NCBI RefSeq assembly: GCF_001421515.1
Contig: NZ_LMKM01000007.1
Coordinates: 169,458-224,116, forward strand
Reading direction: 5' to 3'
Length of the DNA stretch: 54,659 nt
Source of the DNA: Pedobacter sp. Leaf216
GTDB lineage: Bacteria > Bacteroidota > Bacteroidia > Sphingobacteriales > Sphingobacteriaceae
Within the stretch, counting starts at the first letter, position 1, and each line of letters starts with the position of its first letter. The translations under genes and the position numbers were made by a program. A model generated the notes under the pieces. It searched no databases. It was not told the origin of the DNA and saw only the letters and a list, made by a program, of their open reading frames with translations. Shown piece after piece: positions 1 to 9,162 of this stretch.

Positions 1-610
1 CTGACGACCAAAAAGCTTTAACGAATTTATCCGACATCAGTTCCAAGCCTTGGACTTTTGTTACTTTTGGGCCAAGCCAAAAGTAAGAGCCCCCTCGGCG
101 GCGGTGAGCCGAGGCAAGCCCGAGCCAAGGGCAAAAATTGCAACCGCATTAAGATTCCCGCATGCGCGAGAATGACGATGGTAGTAGAAACTTACTAGGA
201 AGATTGCTTCAGCTCGCTCTCTCCCAGCTTCGCAATGACGGATTTAACGCATTCCCTGCACCTCGCTATTTGAATCATGCTATCTCCTCCCTGCAATCCG
301 GCCTAGGAAATGATGGAAGGAGAAAACGTTAAAGCTTTATCATTACCTTTTCTTCCATCGTTGCATTAAGGCAGCACACACTTTCCGCCCCCTTCGGCGG
401 AACTTGTGCTGACGACCAAAAAGCTTTAACGAATTTATCCGACATCAGTTCCAAGCCTTGGGTTTTTGTTACTTTTGGGCCAAGCCAAAAGTAAGAGCCC
501 TTCGGTGGCTGACCTGTACCGATTTTACATCGGTAACCGAGGCAAGCCCCAGCGGAGCGAAAACAAAGCGATCGCATTACGATTCCCGCATGCGCGGGAA
601 TGACGACCGT
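1..610. repeat. Pair of long direct repeats with inverted-repeat tails
   Basis: A segment starting CTGACGACCAAAAAGC at position 1 recurs at 409, and the copies run nearly identically for about 90 bases (1-91 and 409-499). Each is followed by a GATTCCCGCATGCGCG-type palindromic stretch (about 150-180 and 579-607). That tail belongs to the same family as the units at 32791-33199. The whole 1-889 stretch contains no convincing gene; short open frames here are products of the repeats. Bases 661-889 hold no structure I recognise apart from the leader of the next operon. Confidence 0.75.
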
Positions 611-889
611 GTTAGAAACACTGCTAAAAAGATTGCTTCAAATTCAGCACAATAATCGCCTTAAACATCCACCTAACAATCCTGAAACATAGCAAAGGCT
701 TTCGCATTCCTTTGATAAAGCATATTTTTAAAGATTTAAACAAAACTAACAGGCTTAAAACCAAACAATTTGCACACTTTTCTGTATAGCTTAAGATACT
801 AAGCTTTTACCTATCGGTTTAGCATAAAAATTTAATAAAAAAGCATAAAATATATTGATTGAAGCAATGAAAATACGAACCGAAAAACA

Positions 890-1696
890 ATGGCAACAGA
901 AAAAGAGCTAAATGCCAATCACAACGAGCTGAAACCTGTTGGGCGGTTTGCAGCTTGGTTCATTTCCCTTTATGAAGTTTTTAAATTCATTGGCCGTTTT
1001 TTCAGGGAAGCCTTTCTTCCACCCTACGAGCTGAAAGAACTGGTAAGGCAATGTTATGAAATTGGTTACCGCTCTGCCTTACTTATTTCTACAACAGGCT
1101 TCATTACCGGCCTGGTATTTACAAAACAATCAAGGCCATCACTTTCAGAGTTTGGCGCAACCTCATGGCTACCTTCGTTGGTTGGTATAGCCTTGCTGCG
1201 AACGCTTGCTCCCCTCCTTACCGGGTTAATTGCTGCAGGAAAGGTTGGTTCCAGCATTGGGGCCGAACTGGGTTCGATGAAGGTAAGCGAACAGATTGAT
1301 GCGATGGAAGTTTCTGCAACCAATCCGTTTAAGTTTTTGGTGAGTACACGTGTTTTGGCAGCCACGATTACCATGCCCATTCTCACTTTTTACACCGCAA
1401 TGGTGGGTATGTTAGGTGCGCTGCTTAATGTTTCGGTAAATGAAGGAACAAGTGCAACTACATTTTTTCAAAGTGCACTCGAAAGCATTACTTATCTGGA
1501 TATTGTTGCCTCAACGGTTAAAGCTATACTCTTTGGCTTCACAATAGCCATTGTAGGTTGTTATCAGGGCTATCATTCTTCTAAAGGTACCGAAGGTGTA
1601 GGTAAAGCAGCCAATTCTTCGGTGGTTACCGCCATGTTTCTAATTTTTGTTGAGGAAGTAGTATGCGTGCAAATTTTTAGTTTATTTAATACATAA
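890..1696 (+). CDS. mlaE: MlaE-family ABC transporter permease
   Basis: Predicted inner-membrane permease of a retrograde phospholipid (Mla/MCE-type) ABC transporter, 268 aa, close to the family's usual length. The family core is visible at about residues 100-170, with the GKVGSSIGAELG and MKVSEQIDAMEV stretches of MlaE/YrbE proteins and several hydrophobic segments. It is the first gene of a three-gene operon: 10 nt separate it from the ATPase gene, and a substrate-binding MCE protein follows. The outer-membrane lipoprotein MlaA and the periplasmic MlaC and MlaB are not in the window, so the exact lipid and direction of transport cannot be read here. Confidence 0.93.
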   Translation: MATEKELNANHNELKPVGRFAAWFISLYEVFKFIGRFFREAFLPPYELKELVRQCYEIGYRSALLISTTGFITGLVFTKQSRPSLSEFGATSWLPSLVGIALLRTLAPLLTGLIAAGKVGSSIGAELGSMKVSEQIDAMEVSATNPFKFLVSTRVLAATITMPILTFYTAMVGMLGALLNVSVNEGTSATTFFQSALESITYLDIVASTVKAILFGFTIAIVGCYQGYHSSKGTEGVGKAANSSVVTAMFLIFVEEVVCVQIFSLFNT

Positions 1697-1706
1697 GCCC
1701 GCATTT

Positions 1707-2480
1707 ATGAAAGAAAAACAGTTTACAGATGAAAGTGTAGAAAAGGTTATTGAGATTAAAGGGCTAAACAAATCCTTTGGCAGCTATACTGTACTCGAAA
1801 ATGCTTCACTCGATGTATACAAAGGTGAAAACCTGGTGGTTTTGGGTAAATCCGGAACGGGTAAATCAGTATTGATTAAAATTATTATCGGCCTGCTTAA
1901 ACCCGATTCGGGACTGGTGAGCGTACTGAACCAGGTAGTGGATGAAATTTCTTATAAAGAACTTTTGGCACTCAGACTAAGGGTTGGCTTTTCTTTCCAG
2001 AACAGTGCCCTTTATGATAGTATGACCGTAAGAGAAAACCTTGAATTTCCTTTGGTACGCAACCGGAAAGACCTAAGCAAACAGGAAGTAAATAGCTCTG
2101 TAGAGGAAATGCTGGATGCTGTAGGACTTTCGCAAACCATTAACCAAATGCCTTCTGAACTTTCTGGTGGACAGCGGAAACGCATAGGCATAGCACGGAC
2201 ATTAATTTTAAGACCTGAAATTATGCTTTATGATGAGCCTACTGCCGGCCTAGACCCGATAACCTCACGTGAGATTAATAAACTCATTAACGATGTTCAG
2301 GAACGTTACCATACCAGCGCAATTATTATTACCCACGATCTTACCTGTGCCAAAGAAGTTGGCAATAGGGTTGCCATGTTAATTGAACGGAATTTTGAAA
2401 GACAGGGTTCTTTTGAGCAGGTTTTTAATTCAGGAGATCAGCAGGCACAACCATTTTTTGATTACAACTTTATACAATAA
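1707..2480 (+). CDS. mlaF: MlaF-family ABC transporter ATPase
   Basis: Cytoplasmic ATPase partner of the MlaE-like permease, 257 aa. It shows the Walker A motif GKSGTGKS at about residue 48, the signature LSGGQRKR at about 150, and Walker B with IMLYDEPTAGLD at about 172, followed by an H-loop in ITHDL. These are the features of MlaF/Ttg2A-type ATPases that drive MCE lipid transporters. It is separated from the permease gene by 10 nt and from the MCE gene by 2 nt, so co-transcription is very likely. No truncation or motif loss is visible. Confidence 0.93.
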   Translation: MKEKQFTDESVEKVIEIKGLNKSFGSYTVLENASLDVYKGENLVVLGKSGTGKSVLIKIIIGLLKPDSGLVSVLNQVVDEISYKELLALRLRVGFSFQNSALYDSMTVRENLEFPLVRNRKDLSKQEVNSSVEEMLDAVGLSQTINQMPSELSGGQRKRIGIARTLILRPEIMLYDEPTAGLDPITSREINKLINDVQERYHTSAIIITHDLTCAKEVGNRVAMLIERNFERQGSFEQVFNSGDQQAQPFFDYNFIQ

Positions 2481-2482
2481 CC

Positions 2483-3457
2483 ATGAATGAAAACAGAAAA
2501 AAAGTAACAGTAGGAATTTTCATCGCTATTGGCATCCTGATTTTTGTATTGGGAATATTTACCCTGGGCAGCCAGAAAAAAACTTTTGTTAAAAGTTTTA
2601 CCCTAACTGTTGTTTTTAACGATATACAGGGACTAAAAAAAGGCAATAATGTTTGGTTTTCGGGGGTAAAAATAGGTACAATTAAGAAAATTGAATTTTT
2701 TGGCACTTCCCAGGTTAAGGTATACCTAAGTGTGGAGGAAGATATTCATAAATACATACATAAAGATGCTGGCGCGAGCATTGGTGCAGATGGACTGATT
2801 GGAAATAAAATTGTAGTAATTACCGGAGGAAACCCAAAATTCCCTTTTGTTGAAGATGGTGATATGCTGAAAGTTAATTCTGCACTTTCTACCGATGATA
2901 TTATGAAAACCTTACAGGTGAACAACAAAAACCTGGTTGATGTTACGGGCGACTTCAAAATACTGTCCAGAAATCTGATTGATGGAAAAGGTGCTGCCGG
3001 AGCTTTGTTATCGGATGAAGAACTTGCCAAAAACTTTAAATCGATGGTGGCAAACCTCAATAAAACTTCCATAGCAACAGCGCAAAGTGCCGAACTCCTT
3101 GGCCGTTTTGGAAAAACATTAAATACTAAAAACGGACTGATGGATAAAATGCTGACGGATACTGCTGTGTTTAAAAAGCTGGAACGTTCTGCTGCTACTC
3201 TACAAAAATCGGTTGAATCGGCTTCAAGTTTAGCGGCAAATCTTGATGCTGCCTCTGCAAAACTAAAAACATCTGACAACGCCGCAGGGCTTTTGTTAAA
3301 CGATCAGAAAACTGCCGAACAGGTTAGAACAATTATGTTAAACCTCGAAAAAAGCAGCAAAAAATTAGATGAAGACCTGGAAGCAGTACAAAGCAATTTT
3401 CTGCTCCGTGGTTTTTTCAAAAAAAGAGCAAAAGATTCATTAAGAAAGCAGCAGTAA
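2483..3457 (+). CDS. mlaD: MlaD/MCE-domain substrate-binding protein
   Basis: Membrane-anchored periplasmic lipid-binding component, 324 aa. One N-terminal transmembrane segment (about residues 9-28) is followed by an MCE domain at about 37-115, including the family stretch VWFSGVKIGTIKKIEF. The long C-terminal part (about 130-310) is helical and rich in Ala, Ser and Lys, as in other Bacteroidota MCE proteins, where it probably forms a helical tube across the periplasm (family knowledge, not seen directly). It is the last gene of the operon; the stop is followed by an AT-rich gap and then a shared hairpin at 3642-3678. Confidence 0.9.
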   Translation: MNENRKKVTVGIFIAIGILIFVLGIFTLGSQKKTFVKSFTLTVVFNDIQGLKKGNNVWFSGVKIGTIKKIEFFGTSQVKVYLSVEEDIHKYIHKDAGASIGADGLIGNKIVVITGGNPKFPFVEDGDMLKVNSALSTDDIMKTLQVNNKNLVDVTGDFKILSRNLIDGKGAAGALLSDEELAKNFKSMVANLNKTSIATAQSAELLGRFGKTLNTKNGLMDKMLTDTAVFKKLERSAATLQKSVESASSLAANLDAASAKLKTSDNAAGLLLNDQKTAEQVRTIMLNLEKSSKKLDEDLEAVQSNFLLRGFFKKRAKDSLRKQQ

Positions 3458-3641
3458 CAATTGCCCTCATTAATTAATTAAAAATGGGATTGTATAATCC
3501 AGAAAAACTATTTAGCTGTCGATTTTAACGATATTGAGTACAGCTTTTTGTAAAAGCATGCGTGTTGGATGGAGTTTACCTTGCACTTTCATGTATACAA
3601 AATTACAGAATACGGAACAGGAAATTAATAGAAATAAACAG

Positions 3642-3678
3642 AAGCGGAAAGTAATGGGATTTCCTAAACTTTCCGCTT
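3642..3678. terminator. Bidirectional hairpin between mla and fucose operons
   Basis: Perfect 11-bp inverted repeat: AAGCGGAAAGT at 3642-3652 pairs with ACTTTCCGCTT at 3668-3678. It lies between two convergent operons, ending at 3457 (+) and 3691 (-). The flanks are AT-rich, but neither side has a long uninterrupted U-tract, so termination strength is uncertain. The short open frame overlapping it from 3534 has no coding support. Confidence 0.6.
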
Positions 3679-3690
3679 TAAAATTATTGC

Positions 3691-4704
3691 TTAATCAAAA
3701 TCAATCAATGCTTTTATTACCGATTGATCTCCTGCCAACTGACTAAATTGATCCTTAACCGCATTTAGATTAAGTCTATGGGAAATAAAATCCAAAGGTT
3801 TAACCACTCCTTGCTTTATACAATCTATTACATGGGCAAAATCTTTAGGCAATGCATTCCTGCTGCTCATCAGCATAGCTTCCCTTTTATGAAATTCTGG
3901 ATGTACAACCTCAATTGTTCCTTTTTGAAGGCCTATCATAATAAACTTGCCACCATGCGCTAAAAACTTGAAACTGCCATTAATTGCATTTAAATTGCCC
4001 GTACAATCGATTACCACGGTGGCCATATCGCCATTTGAAATTTCTTTAAGCCGGGCAAATACATCTGTTTTAATGGGATTAATAACATATTCAACGCCGA
4101 GTTGATCACTGCAAAAAGCCAATCTGTTATAATTTACATCAGCAACAATAACCCTGGCACCCGCAATTTTTGCAAATGCAATTGTTCCCAAGCCAATTGG
4201 TCCGGCACCAATAATAAGAACAGTTTCTTCTTTCCTAATATCGGCAAGGCCAACACCATGTGCACCAATAGCCAAAGGCTCAACGAGTGCAAGTTCATCA
4301 ACAGAAAGGCCCTGCCCGGCCACAACAGCATCAGCCGGAACTGAAATATACTCCTGCATGGCACCATCAATATGTACGCCGAAAACTTGCATATTTACGC
4401 AACAGTTTGATTTACCATTTCGGCAGGCAATACAATGGCCACATGAAAAATATGGACTGATGGTAACCAGATCACCTGGCTTAAAATTATTTTGACTTGC
4501 AGTTTCAACAACTTCTGCCGCAATTTCGTGCCCTAATATCCTAGGATAGGCAAAAAAGGGCTGTGTACCTTCAAAAGCATGATAATCCGTACCACAGATT
4601 CCTAGCCTCTTCATTTTAAGCAGCACATTATTTTCTTTTACAGCAGGTAAATCTTTTTCTACATAGTTAAATTCACCCGGGGATTTACAGATCAGTGCTT
4701 TCAT
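3691..4704 (-). CDS. Zinc-dependent alcohol/sugar dehydrogenase of fucose operon
   Basis: Medium-chain zinc dehydrogenase, 337 aa. Catalytic-zinc residues are Cys37 and His59-Glu60 (GHE). The structural-zinc cysteines fit C88-x2-C91-x2-C94-x7-C102, and the NAD-binding GAGPIG is at about 166-171. It is the last gene of the operon and overlaps the start of the aldo/keto reductase partner by one base (TAATG). Context suggests oxidation of an intermediate of L-fucose breakdown, for example a fuconate-derived compound, but the substrate cannot be read from sequence. It also resembles L-threonine/sorbitol dehydrogenase-like enzymes in general. Confidence 0.85.
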   Translation of the reverse strand: MKALICKSPGEFNYVEKDLPAVKENNVLLKMKRLGICGTDYHAFEGTQPFFAYPRILGHEIAAEVVETASQNNFKPGDLVTISPYFSCGHCIACRNGKSNCCVNMQVFGVHIDGAMQEYISVPADAVVAGQGLSVDELALVEPLAIGAHGVGLADIRKEETVLIIGAGPIGLGTIAFAKIAGARVIVADVNYNRLAFCSDQLGVEYVINPIKTDVFARLKEISNGDMATVVIDCTGNLNAINGSFKFLAHGGKFIMIGLQKGTIEVVHPEFHKREAMLMSSRNALPKDFAHVIDCIKQGVVKPLDFISHRLNLNAVKDQFSQLAGDQSVIKALIDFD

Positions 4705-5753
4705 TAAAGGTTTAAAATTTGAAGTTCAATTAATCCAAGGTTTTCCATTTCATACCAGAATTCAGCAGGAAGGGCTTTTGATGCAAGTGCAACATTCACC
4801 GCTACTTTATCGGGCCTGGTGGTATTTAATGCAATACTGGCCACACCGGGGAAACGGTATGAAAAATTAAAACAGGCTTCTGCCGGCAGCACATCAAACT
4901 TACTGCATACATAAAAAAAATCTTTCCTCCAGTTCAGCAATGTTCTACCTGCAATGCTTTCGTAATCAACCTTTTGATAGTTATAAAAATCACCACCGGT
5001 TAAAAATCCACCATTAAAAACAGCAGAATTAATCACTTTTATGTTTTTCTTACCTAAATTTTCTACGAATTTTATCAAAGCTTTTGGATGCGACTTAACT
5101 GTTAAACTATTCGCAATCATAACCCAATCCAGATCAACATCCCTGGCAATCATTTCGATTACTTTCCAATCTTTTGCACCTACGCCTACAGAGGTTACCA
5201 GTCCTTCATCTTTCAATTCACCAAGAGCCCTGTAAGCACCTAAAATGTGTTGATATCTTTCTTTGTATTCTGCCTCATTATTGCCTGTAAAAAGGTATTC
5301 ATCAGGATCATGTACCGATACCATTTGGGCACTATAATCTCCCAATAAACTATTTCCCTGTTCAAAACATTTCATAATGCCCTCATAACTGATTATTTGT
5401 ACGGCATCGTGTTGAATATTTTTCCAGATACCAGGCTCGAAAGTTGGCTCGGGGGTTACAAGCGGCATCCGGTACCAACCAAGCTTATTGCTGATGATTA
5501 CCTTTTCGGGATCGGCTTTTAGCTTAGCAAGGCATTTACCAAGCGATTCCAAAGCCAAACCTGCACCATATTTCCCGGCGGTATCAAAAACTGTTAATGG
5601 TGCTGATGATTTTACACATTGCTCCACAATTTCCAACCTAACCTCATCATCAATTGCCTGGTAAAGGTTCCCTAAACTGCTTGTGCCGAAAATAACAGCT
5701 GGTAAAACGCAATCATCCTGCCTGTTATTAGTTTGCCCGTTTTGCTGTTTCAT
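4704..5753 (-). CDS. Aldo/keto reductase, probable L-fucose (D-threo-aldose) 1-dehydrogenase
   Basis: Aldo/keto reductase of 349 aa with the expected catalytic tetrad: Asp57 and Tyr62 (FDTAGKY), Lys90 (ISNK) and His148 (VHDPD). Proteins of this branch oxidise L-fucose or D-threo-aldoses at C1 to the lactone with NAD(P). The position between a mutarotase, a fucose permease and a fucosidase supports L-fucose as substrate. It overlaps the upstream mutarotase gene by 4 nt (ATGA-type), so translation is probably coupled. The lactonase, fuconate dehydratase and later enzymes are not in the window. Substrate assignment is inference from context and family. Confidence 0.82.
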   Translation of the reverse strand: MKQQNGQTNNRQDDCVLPAVIFGTSSLGNLYQAIDDEVRLEIVEQCVKSSAPLTVFDTAGKYGAGLALESLGKCLAKLKADPEKVIISNKLGWYRMPLVTPEPTFEPGIWKNIQHDAVQIISYEGIMKCFEQGNSLLGDYSAQMVSVHDPDEYLFTGNNEAEYKERYQHILGAYRALGELKDEGLVTSVGVGAKDWKVIEMIARDVDLDWVMIANSLTVKSHPKALIKFVENLGKKNIKVINSAVFNGGFLTGGDFYNYQKVDYESIAGRTLLNWRKDFFYVCSKFDVLPAEACFNFSYRFPGVASIALNTTRPDKVAVNVALASKALPAEFWYEMENLGLIELQILNL

Positions 5754-6094
5754 AACACCTCACTTTTTAATCTAAAAATATTTTTCATCAACAGCCATTT
5801 TTCACCGGGCCTGGCCAGTGGCAGTGCCTGCTGATATTTCCACATCAGTGCTTCCCATTCCTGTACCTTTGGATTTGCAGCGTCCATGGCGGCTTTTCCT
5901 TCAAAACTAAAATCTTCTCCAACTTCCATTATCATAAAAAGCCTGTTGGAAATTCGGTATATTTCCATATCAATAATCCCCGCACTTATAATACTTTCCT
6001 TAATTTCAGGCCAACCATTAACGTGGTAGGCTTCATATTCTGCAATCAGATCAGGATCATCGATCAGATCAAGTGCTAAACAATATCTTTTCAT
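5750..6094 (-). CDS. L-rhamnose/L-fucose mutarotase family protein
   Basis: Small 114-aa protein of the RhaM-type mutarotase family, which interconverts alpha and beta anomers of 6-deoxy sugars. The family signatures YHVNGWPEI (His24 region), the MIMEVGEDF segment and the C-terminal tryptophan-rich MWKYQ stretch are present. It lies directly between the permease gene (4-nt gap) and the sugar dehydrogenase gene (4-nt overlap). The probable role is to supply the anomer that the dehydrogenase uses. In this operon L-fucose is a more likely substrate than L-rhamnose, which is inference. Confidence 0.87.
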   Translation of the reverse strand: MKRYCLALDLIDDPDLIAEYEAYHVNGWPEIKESIISAGIIDMEIYRISNRLFMIMEVGEDFSFEGKAAMDAANPKVQEWEALMWKYQQALPLARPGEKWLLMKNIFRLKSEVL

Positions 6095-6098
6095 TTTT

Positions 6099-7367
6099 TT
6101 ATAAAATCTGTGAGGGTTCGTTAATTGTACTTTTTCCTTTACTCCGGTGCCCTTTTAAGCCAAATAGCACGATAACCGCAAAACATGCCATGGGTACGTA
6201 GTAGCCATTTTGTATATTTCCGGTTTCATCACTTAAATACCCGAAAATTCTTGGCAGAACGGCCCCTCCTACTATCGACATAATGATAAGACTGCTGCCT
6301 AATTCAGTATCGGATTCGAGCCCTTTTATACCCAAAGAAAATATGGTTGGGAACATTACCGACATAAAAAAGCAGATGGCTATTACCGCATATATGGTTA
6401 CCATCCCCGTACCTATAATGGCCACTTCGCACAACAGTAAACTAACAAAAGCGTAAATGGCCAGCAGGTTATGAGCCCGAAAAAAGCGCATTAAGAAAGT
6501 GGTGAAAAATCTGCCTGTTAAAAAGGCAAAACCACAGATACCCAGGTAATAGGTGGCTTTTTCTTCGGAAATACCTGCAGATTTTGTAGCATAAAGGATA
6601 AACAGACTAAAAACAGAAACTTGTGCACCTACATAAAAAAACTGCGCCACAATTCCCCACGATAACTGGCTATGCCTAAACACGCTCCAAAAACTTTTTT
6701 GGGCAGTTCCTTCCACTTTTGTGCGGATATCCGGCAGTTTAATGAAAAAGAACACAATAGCCAGAATTAAGAGAATACTGCCGAGCACAAAGTACGGAAC
6801 TTGAACAGAAGCTGCCTCTGAGGCCAGTGTTGATGCTTTTAAAGCAGGGGTCATTTTTGCAAGTTCGCTCTCTGGAACACCTTTAAGTAAAATCAGTTTA
6901 CCCCCAATAATTGGTGCCAATGAAGCGGCTAAGCCATTGAATGACTGTGCCAGGTTTAACCTAAAAGTAGAAGTTTCTGGTGGCCCAACTAAAGAAATGT
7001 ATGGATTTGCTGCTGTTTCCAATATAGTAAGGCCGCAGGCGATAATAAAAAGTGCCATTAAAAAAAATGTATACGACTGTACGGCGGCAGCTGGCAAAAA
7101 AAGATAACATCCTGTCGAAAAGATCAGCAACCCGATAATGATCCCTGTTTTATAGCCATATTTTTTCATGATTATACCTGCGGGCAGTGCCATAATGAAA
7201 TAAGCAATAAAAACAGCCGAATCTACAAGGGTTGCCTGAACGGTTGTGAGGGTGAAAGAGCGTTTTAAATGCGGAATTAATATTGGGTCGAGATTATGGG
7301 CAAAACCCCATAGAAAAAATAGGGAGGTAATTAGTATTACCGCCAGACCGATGTTTTTGGTTTTCAT
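6099..7367 (-). CDS. fucP: L-fucose permease (MFS, FucP family)
   Basis: Major facilitator of 422 aa with about twelve hydrophobic segments. The N-terminus carries FFLWGFAHNLDPILIPHLK, which is close to the conserved first helix of FucP-type sugar:proton symporters, and later segments also match this family. The protein would bring L-fucose released by the neighbouring fucosidase across the inner membrane. It is separated from the fucosidase gene by 30 nt and from the mutarotase gene by 4 nt, so it is part of one transcription unit. Other hexoses are possible in the FucP family, but the surroundings point to fucose. Confidence 0.9.
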   Translation of the reverse strand: MKTKNIGLAVILITSLFFLWGFAHNLDPILIPHLKRSFTLTTVQATLVDSAVFIAYFIMALPAGIIMKKYGYKTGIIIGLLIFSTGCYLFLPAAAVQSYTFFLMALFIIACGLTILETAANPYISLVGPPETSTFRLNLAQSFNGLAASLAPIIGGKLILLKGVPESELAKMTPALKASTLASEAASVQVPYFVLGSILLILAIVFFFIKLPDIRTKVEGTAQKSFWSVFRHSQLSWGIVAQFFYVGAQVSVFSLFILYATKSAGISEEKATYYLGICGFAFLTGRFFTTFLMRFFRAHNLLAIYAFVSLLLCEVAIIGTGMVTIYAVIAICFFMSVMFPTIFSLGIKGLESDTELGSSLIIMSIVGGAVLPRIFGYLSDETGNIQNGYYVPMACFAVIVLFGLKGHRSKGKSTINEPSQIL

Positions 7368-7397
7368 TTGTTTGGAAAGAGATTATGGTTGTTAAAC

Positions 7398-8915
7398 CTA
7401 TTTTTTAAATTCAATTTTGAAACCCGTTACCTGCCACACCGGATAATCTGCTGGTTTGGTAATCACAAGCGCATCATCCTCTTGCACCCATTTTAACTTT
7501 TTATTGCTGCCAAGCAGGCTAACAGAGGCAATAGCATGATCCAGGTATTTGGATTTTGCACCAAGTAAATTCAATCTAATCTCTCCTTGAGGAATATTTA
7601 AACAAAAAGCAAATAGGTTGCCGTTTTTGGTGGTATACCTAATATCACTGGACAGGTATTCGCGGGTATCAGTTAGGCCGCCAAAACGCCCTTTCTTTTG
7701 ATTGGATTTAATGGTTGATGGTCCTTCCCCATATACTTTCCATGGCCTTGTACCATAAATACCTTCTCCGTTTAGTTTGGTCCACTCGCCAATTTCAGTT
7801 ACAATTTTTACCACATCCGGCTCGAGGTCTCCCTCTGGGGTTTGCACCACATTAATTAATAAATTACCGTTTTTGCTTACAATATCAATCAGTAACTGGG
7901 CAATTTCATTTGCGCTTCTGTAACGTTGCCCTGTTCGGTAATACCAATCTCCAATGGAAGTATCTGTTTGCCATGGAAACTCGCTGATAGAATCCAACAC
8001 ACCACGTTCTACATCTTGTGCCCACTTACCTTCTGAAGGTTCTTTAGGGGTATAAACAGCTTCGAGTTTACCTTTATTTTTTGCGATATCCTGGTTGTAA
8101 AAATGCGCTAACATATTTCTTCCGGTATCTTCAAAAGGAAGTTTACTATCTGAATAAAGCAAATCAGGATGATACAAATCAATAAGTTCGTTTACATTTT
8201 CCAACCATTTTTTGTGCCAGCCAGCATTATTTGTCAGCCATTCCTGAACATTGCTGGAATCTGCAGGCAAATGATAAAGGTCGGCATACTGAGGATTACG
8301 CCCATCATAAGGAACACCCGCAAACTGGCCATCTTTATCTGCACCATGACTGGCCTGAAACCAGTTAAAACTAGCCGCAAGGTGCTCGGAAACGCCAAAG
8401 CGAAGACCTTCTTTTTGAGCAGCTTTTTGCCATAATCCTACAACATCTTTATGTGGCCCCATATTTACCGAATTCCACTTATGGATTTTTGAGTTCCATA
8501 AAAAGAAATTATCATGGTGGGAGCCCATGGATACAAAATATTTTGCGCCGGCTTTTTTATAAAGTGCCATCAATTGATCAGGATTCCATTTTTCTGCTTT
8601 CCATAATGGAATAATATCTTTATAACCAAACTTGGAAGGCGTACCATAAGTGGCCACATGGTACTTATTTTGATCGCTGCCCTGTACATACATATTTTTG
8701 GCATACCAATCTCCCCGCCTCGGAACTGCCTGCGGGCCCCAATGCGACCATATTCCGAATTTCGCATCACGGAACCATTCCGGATACTTATACTGTTTTA
8801 ACGATTCGTCAGTAGGTTTAAATTTTCCCTGTTCTACCTTTGTCTCTTTTTGTTGTGCAAGGCTGCTAAGTGCCAAAAACGCAAGCGTAAAGCTGAATAA
8901 TAATGTTTTTTTCAT
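7398..8915 (-). CDS. Alpha-L-fucosidase (GH29)
   Basis: Secreted glycoside hydrolase of 505 aa; the first 20 residues form a signal peptide ending in SLAQ. GH29 landmarks are visible: FGIWSHWGPQAVP (about 53-65), SHHDNFFLW (about 132-140) and the DLLYSDSK stretch, in which Asp256 is the best candidate nucleophile. The (beta/alpha)8 catalytic part is followed by a beta-rich C-terminal domain. It is the first gene of the fucose operon and diverges from the AraC regulator gene. It would release terminal alpha-linked fucose from glycans in the periplasm or outside the cell. No SusC/SusD pair accompanies it. Confidence 0.92.
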   Translation of the reverse strand: MKKTLLFSFTLAFLALSSLAQQKETKVEQGKFKPTDESLKQYKYPEWFRDAKFGIWSHWGPQAVPRRGDWYAKNMYVQGSDQNKYHVATYGTPSKFGYKDIIPLWKAEKWNPDQLMALYKKAGAKYFVSMGSHHDNFFLWNSKIHKWNSVNMGPHKDVVGLWQKAAQKEGLRFGVSEHLAASFNWFQASHGADKDGQFAGVPYDGRNPQYADLYHLPADSSNVQEWLTNNAGWHKKWLENVNELIDLYHPDLLYSDSKLPFEDTGRNMLAHFYNQDIAKNKGKLEAVYTPKEPSEGKWAQDVERGVLDSISEFPWQTDTSIGDWYYRTGQRYRSANEIAQLLIDIVSKNGNLLINVVQTPEGDLEPDVVKIVTEIGEWTKLNGEGIYGTRPWKVYGEGPSTIKSNQKKGRFGGLTDTREYLSSDIRYTTKNGNLFAFCLNIPQGEIRLNLLGAKSKYLDHAIASVSLLGSNKKLKWVQEDDALVITKPADYPVWQVTGFKIEFKK

Positions 8916-9069
8916 TTCCTGGTTAGTTAAATATTATGGTTACGGTCTTTTTAAGGTTATTAATAACAGGTAGCCGGGTAAACTGCTTAATGATAATGCA
9001 GAAAGCTTCTTTTATTTTTTGAAGTTTGGTATTGAATAACAGATCAAAATCGCATTCGCAACTTGGTTT

Positions 9070-9092
9070 TATATTTGGTTAACTTTACCAAA
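9070..9092 (+). promoter_or_regulatory. -7 box and inverted repeat before the AraC gene
   Basis: TATATTTG at 9070-9077 fits the Bacteroidota -7 consensus TAnnTTTG for plus-strand transcription of the AraC gene. No clear -33 element is seen at the right distance. Overlapping it is an inverted repeat, TTTGGT (9074-9079) and ACCAAA (9087-9092) with 7 bases between, which could bind the regulator and control both divergent transcripts. This is inference. Confidence 0.45.
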
Positions 9093-9162
9093 GCTAGGTA
9101 ACTCATCCGTGCTAAAATTGGAAAAATTAGACTTTTTGTTGTAAAAATCCGACATTTAACTA

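Noticed and set aside
329..655. Short open frames in the first repeat region (329-577 minus, 458-655 plus)
   Set aside because: They lie inside direct repeats and palindromes, with no recognisable protein sequence.
3534..3746. Plus-strand open frame between mla and fucose operons
   Set aside because: It runs over the shared terminator hairpin and into the dehydrogenase gene; composition is non-coding.
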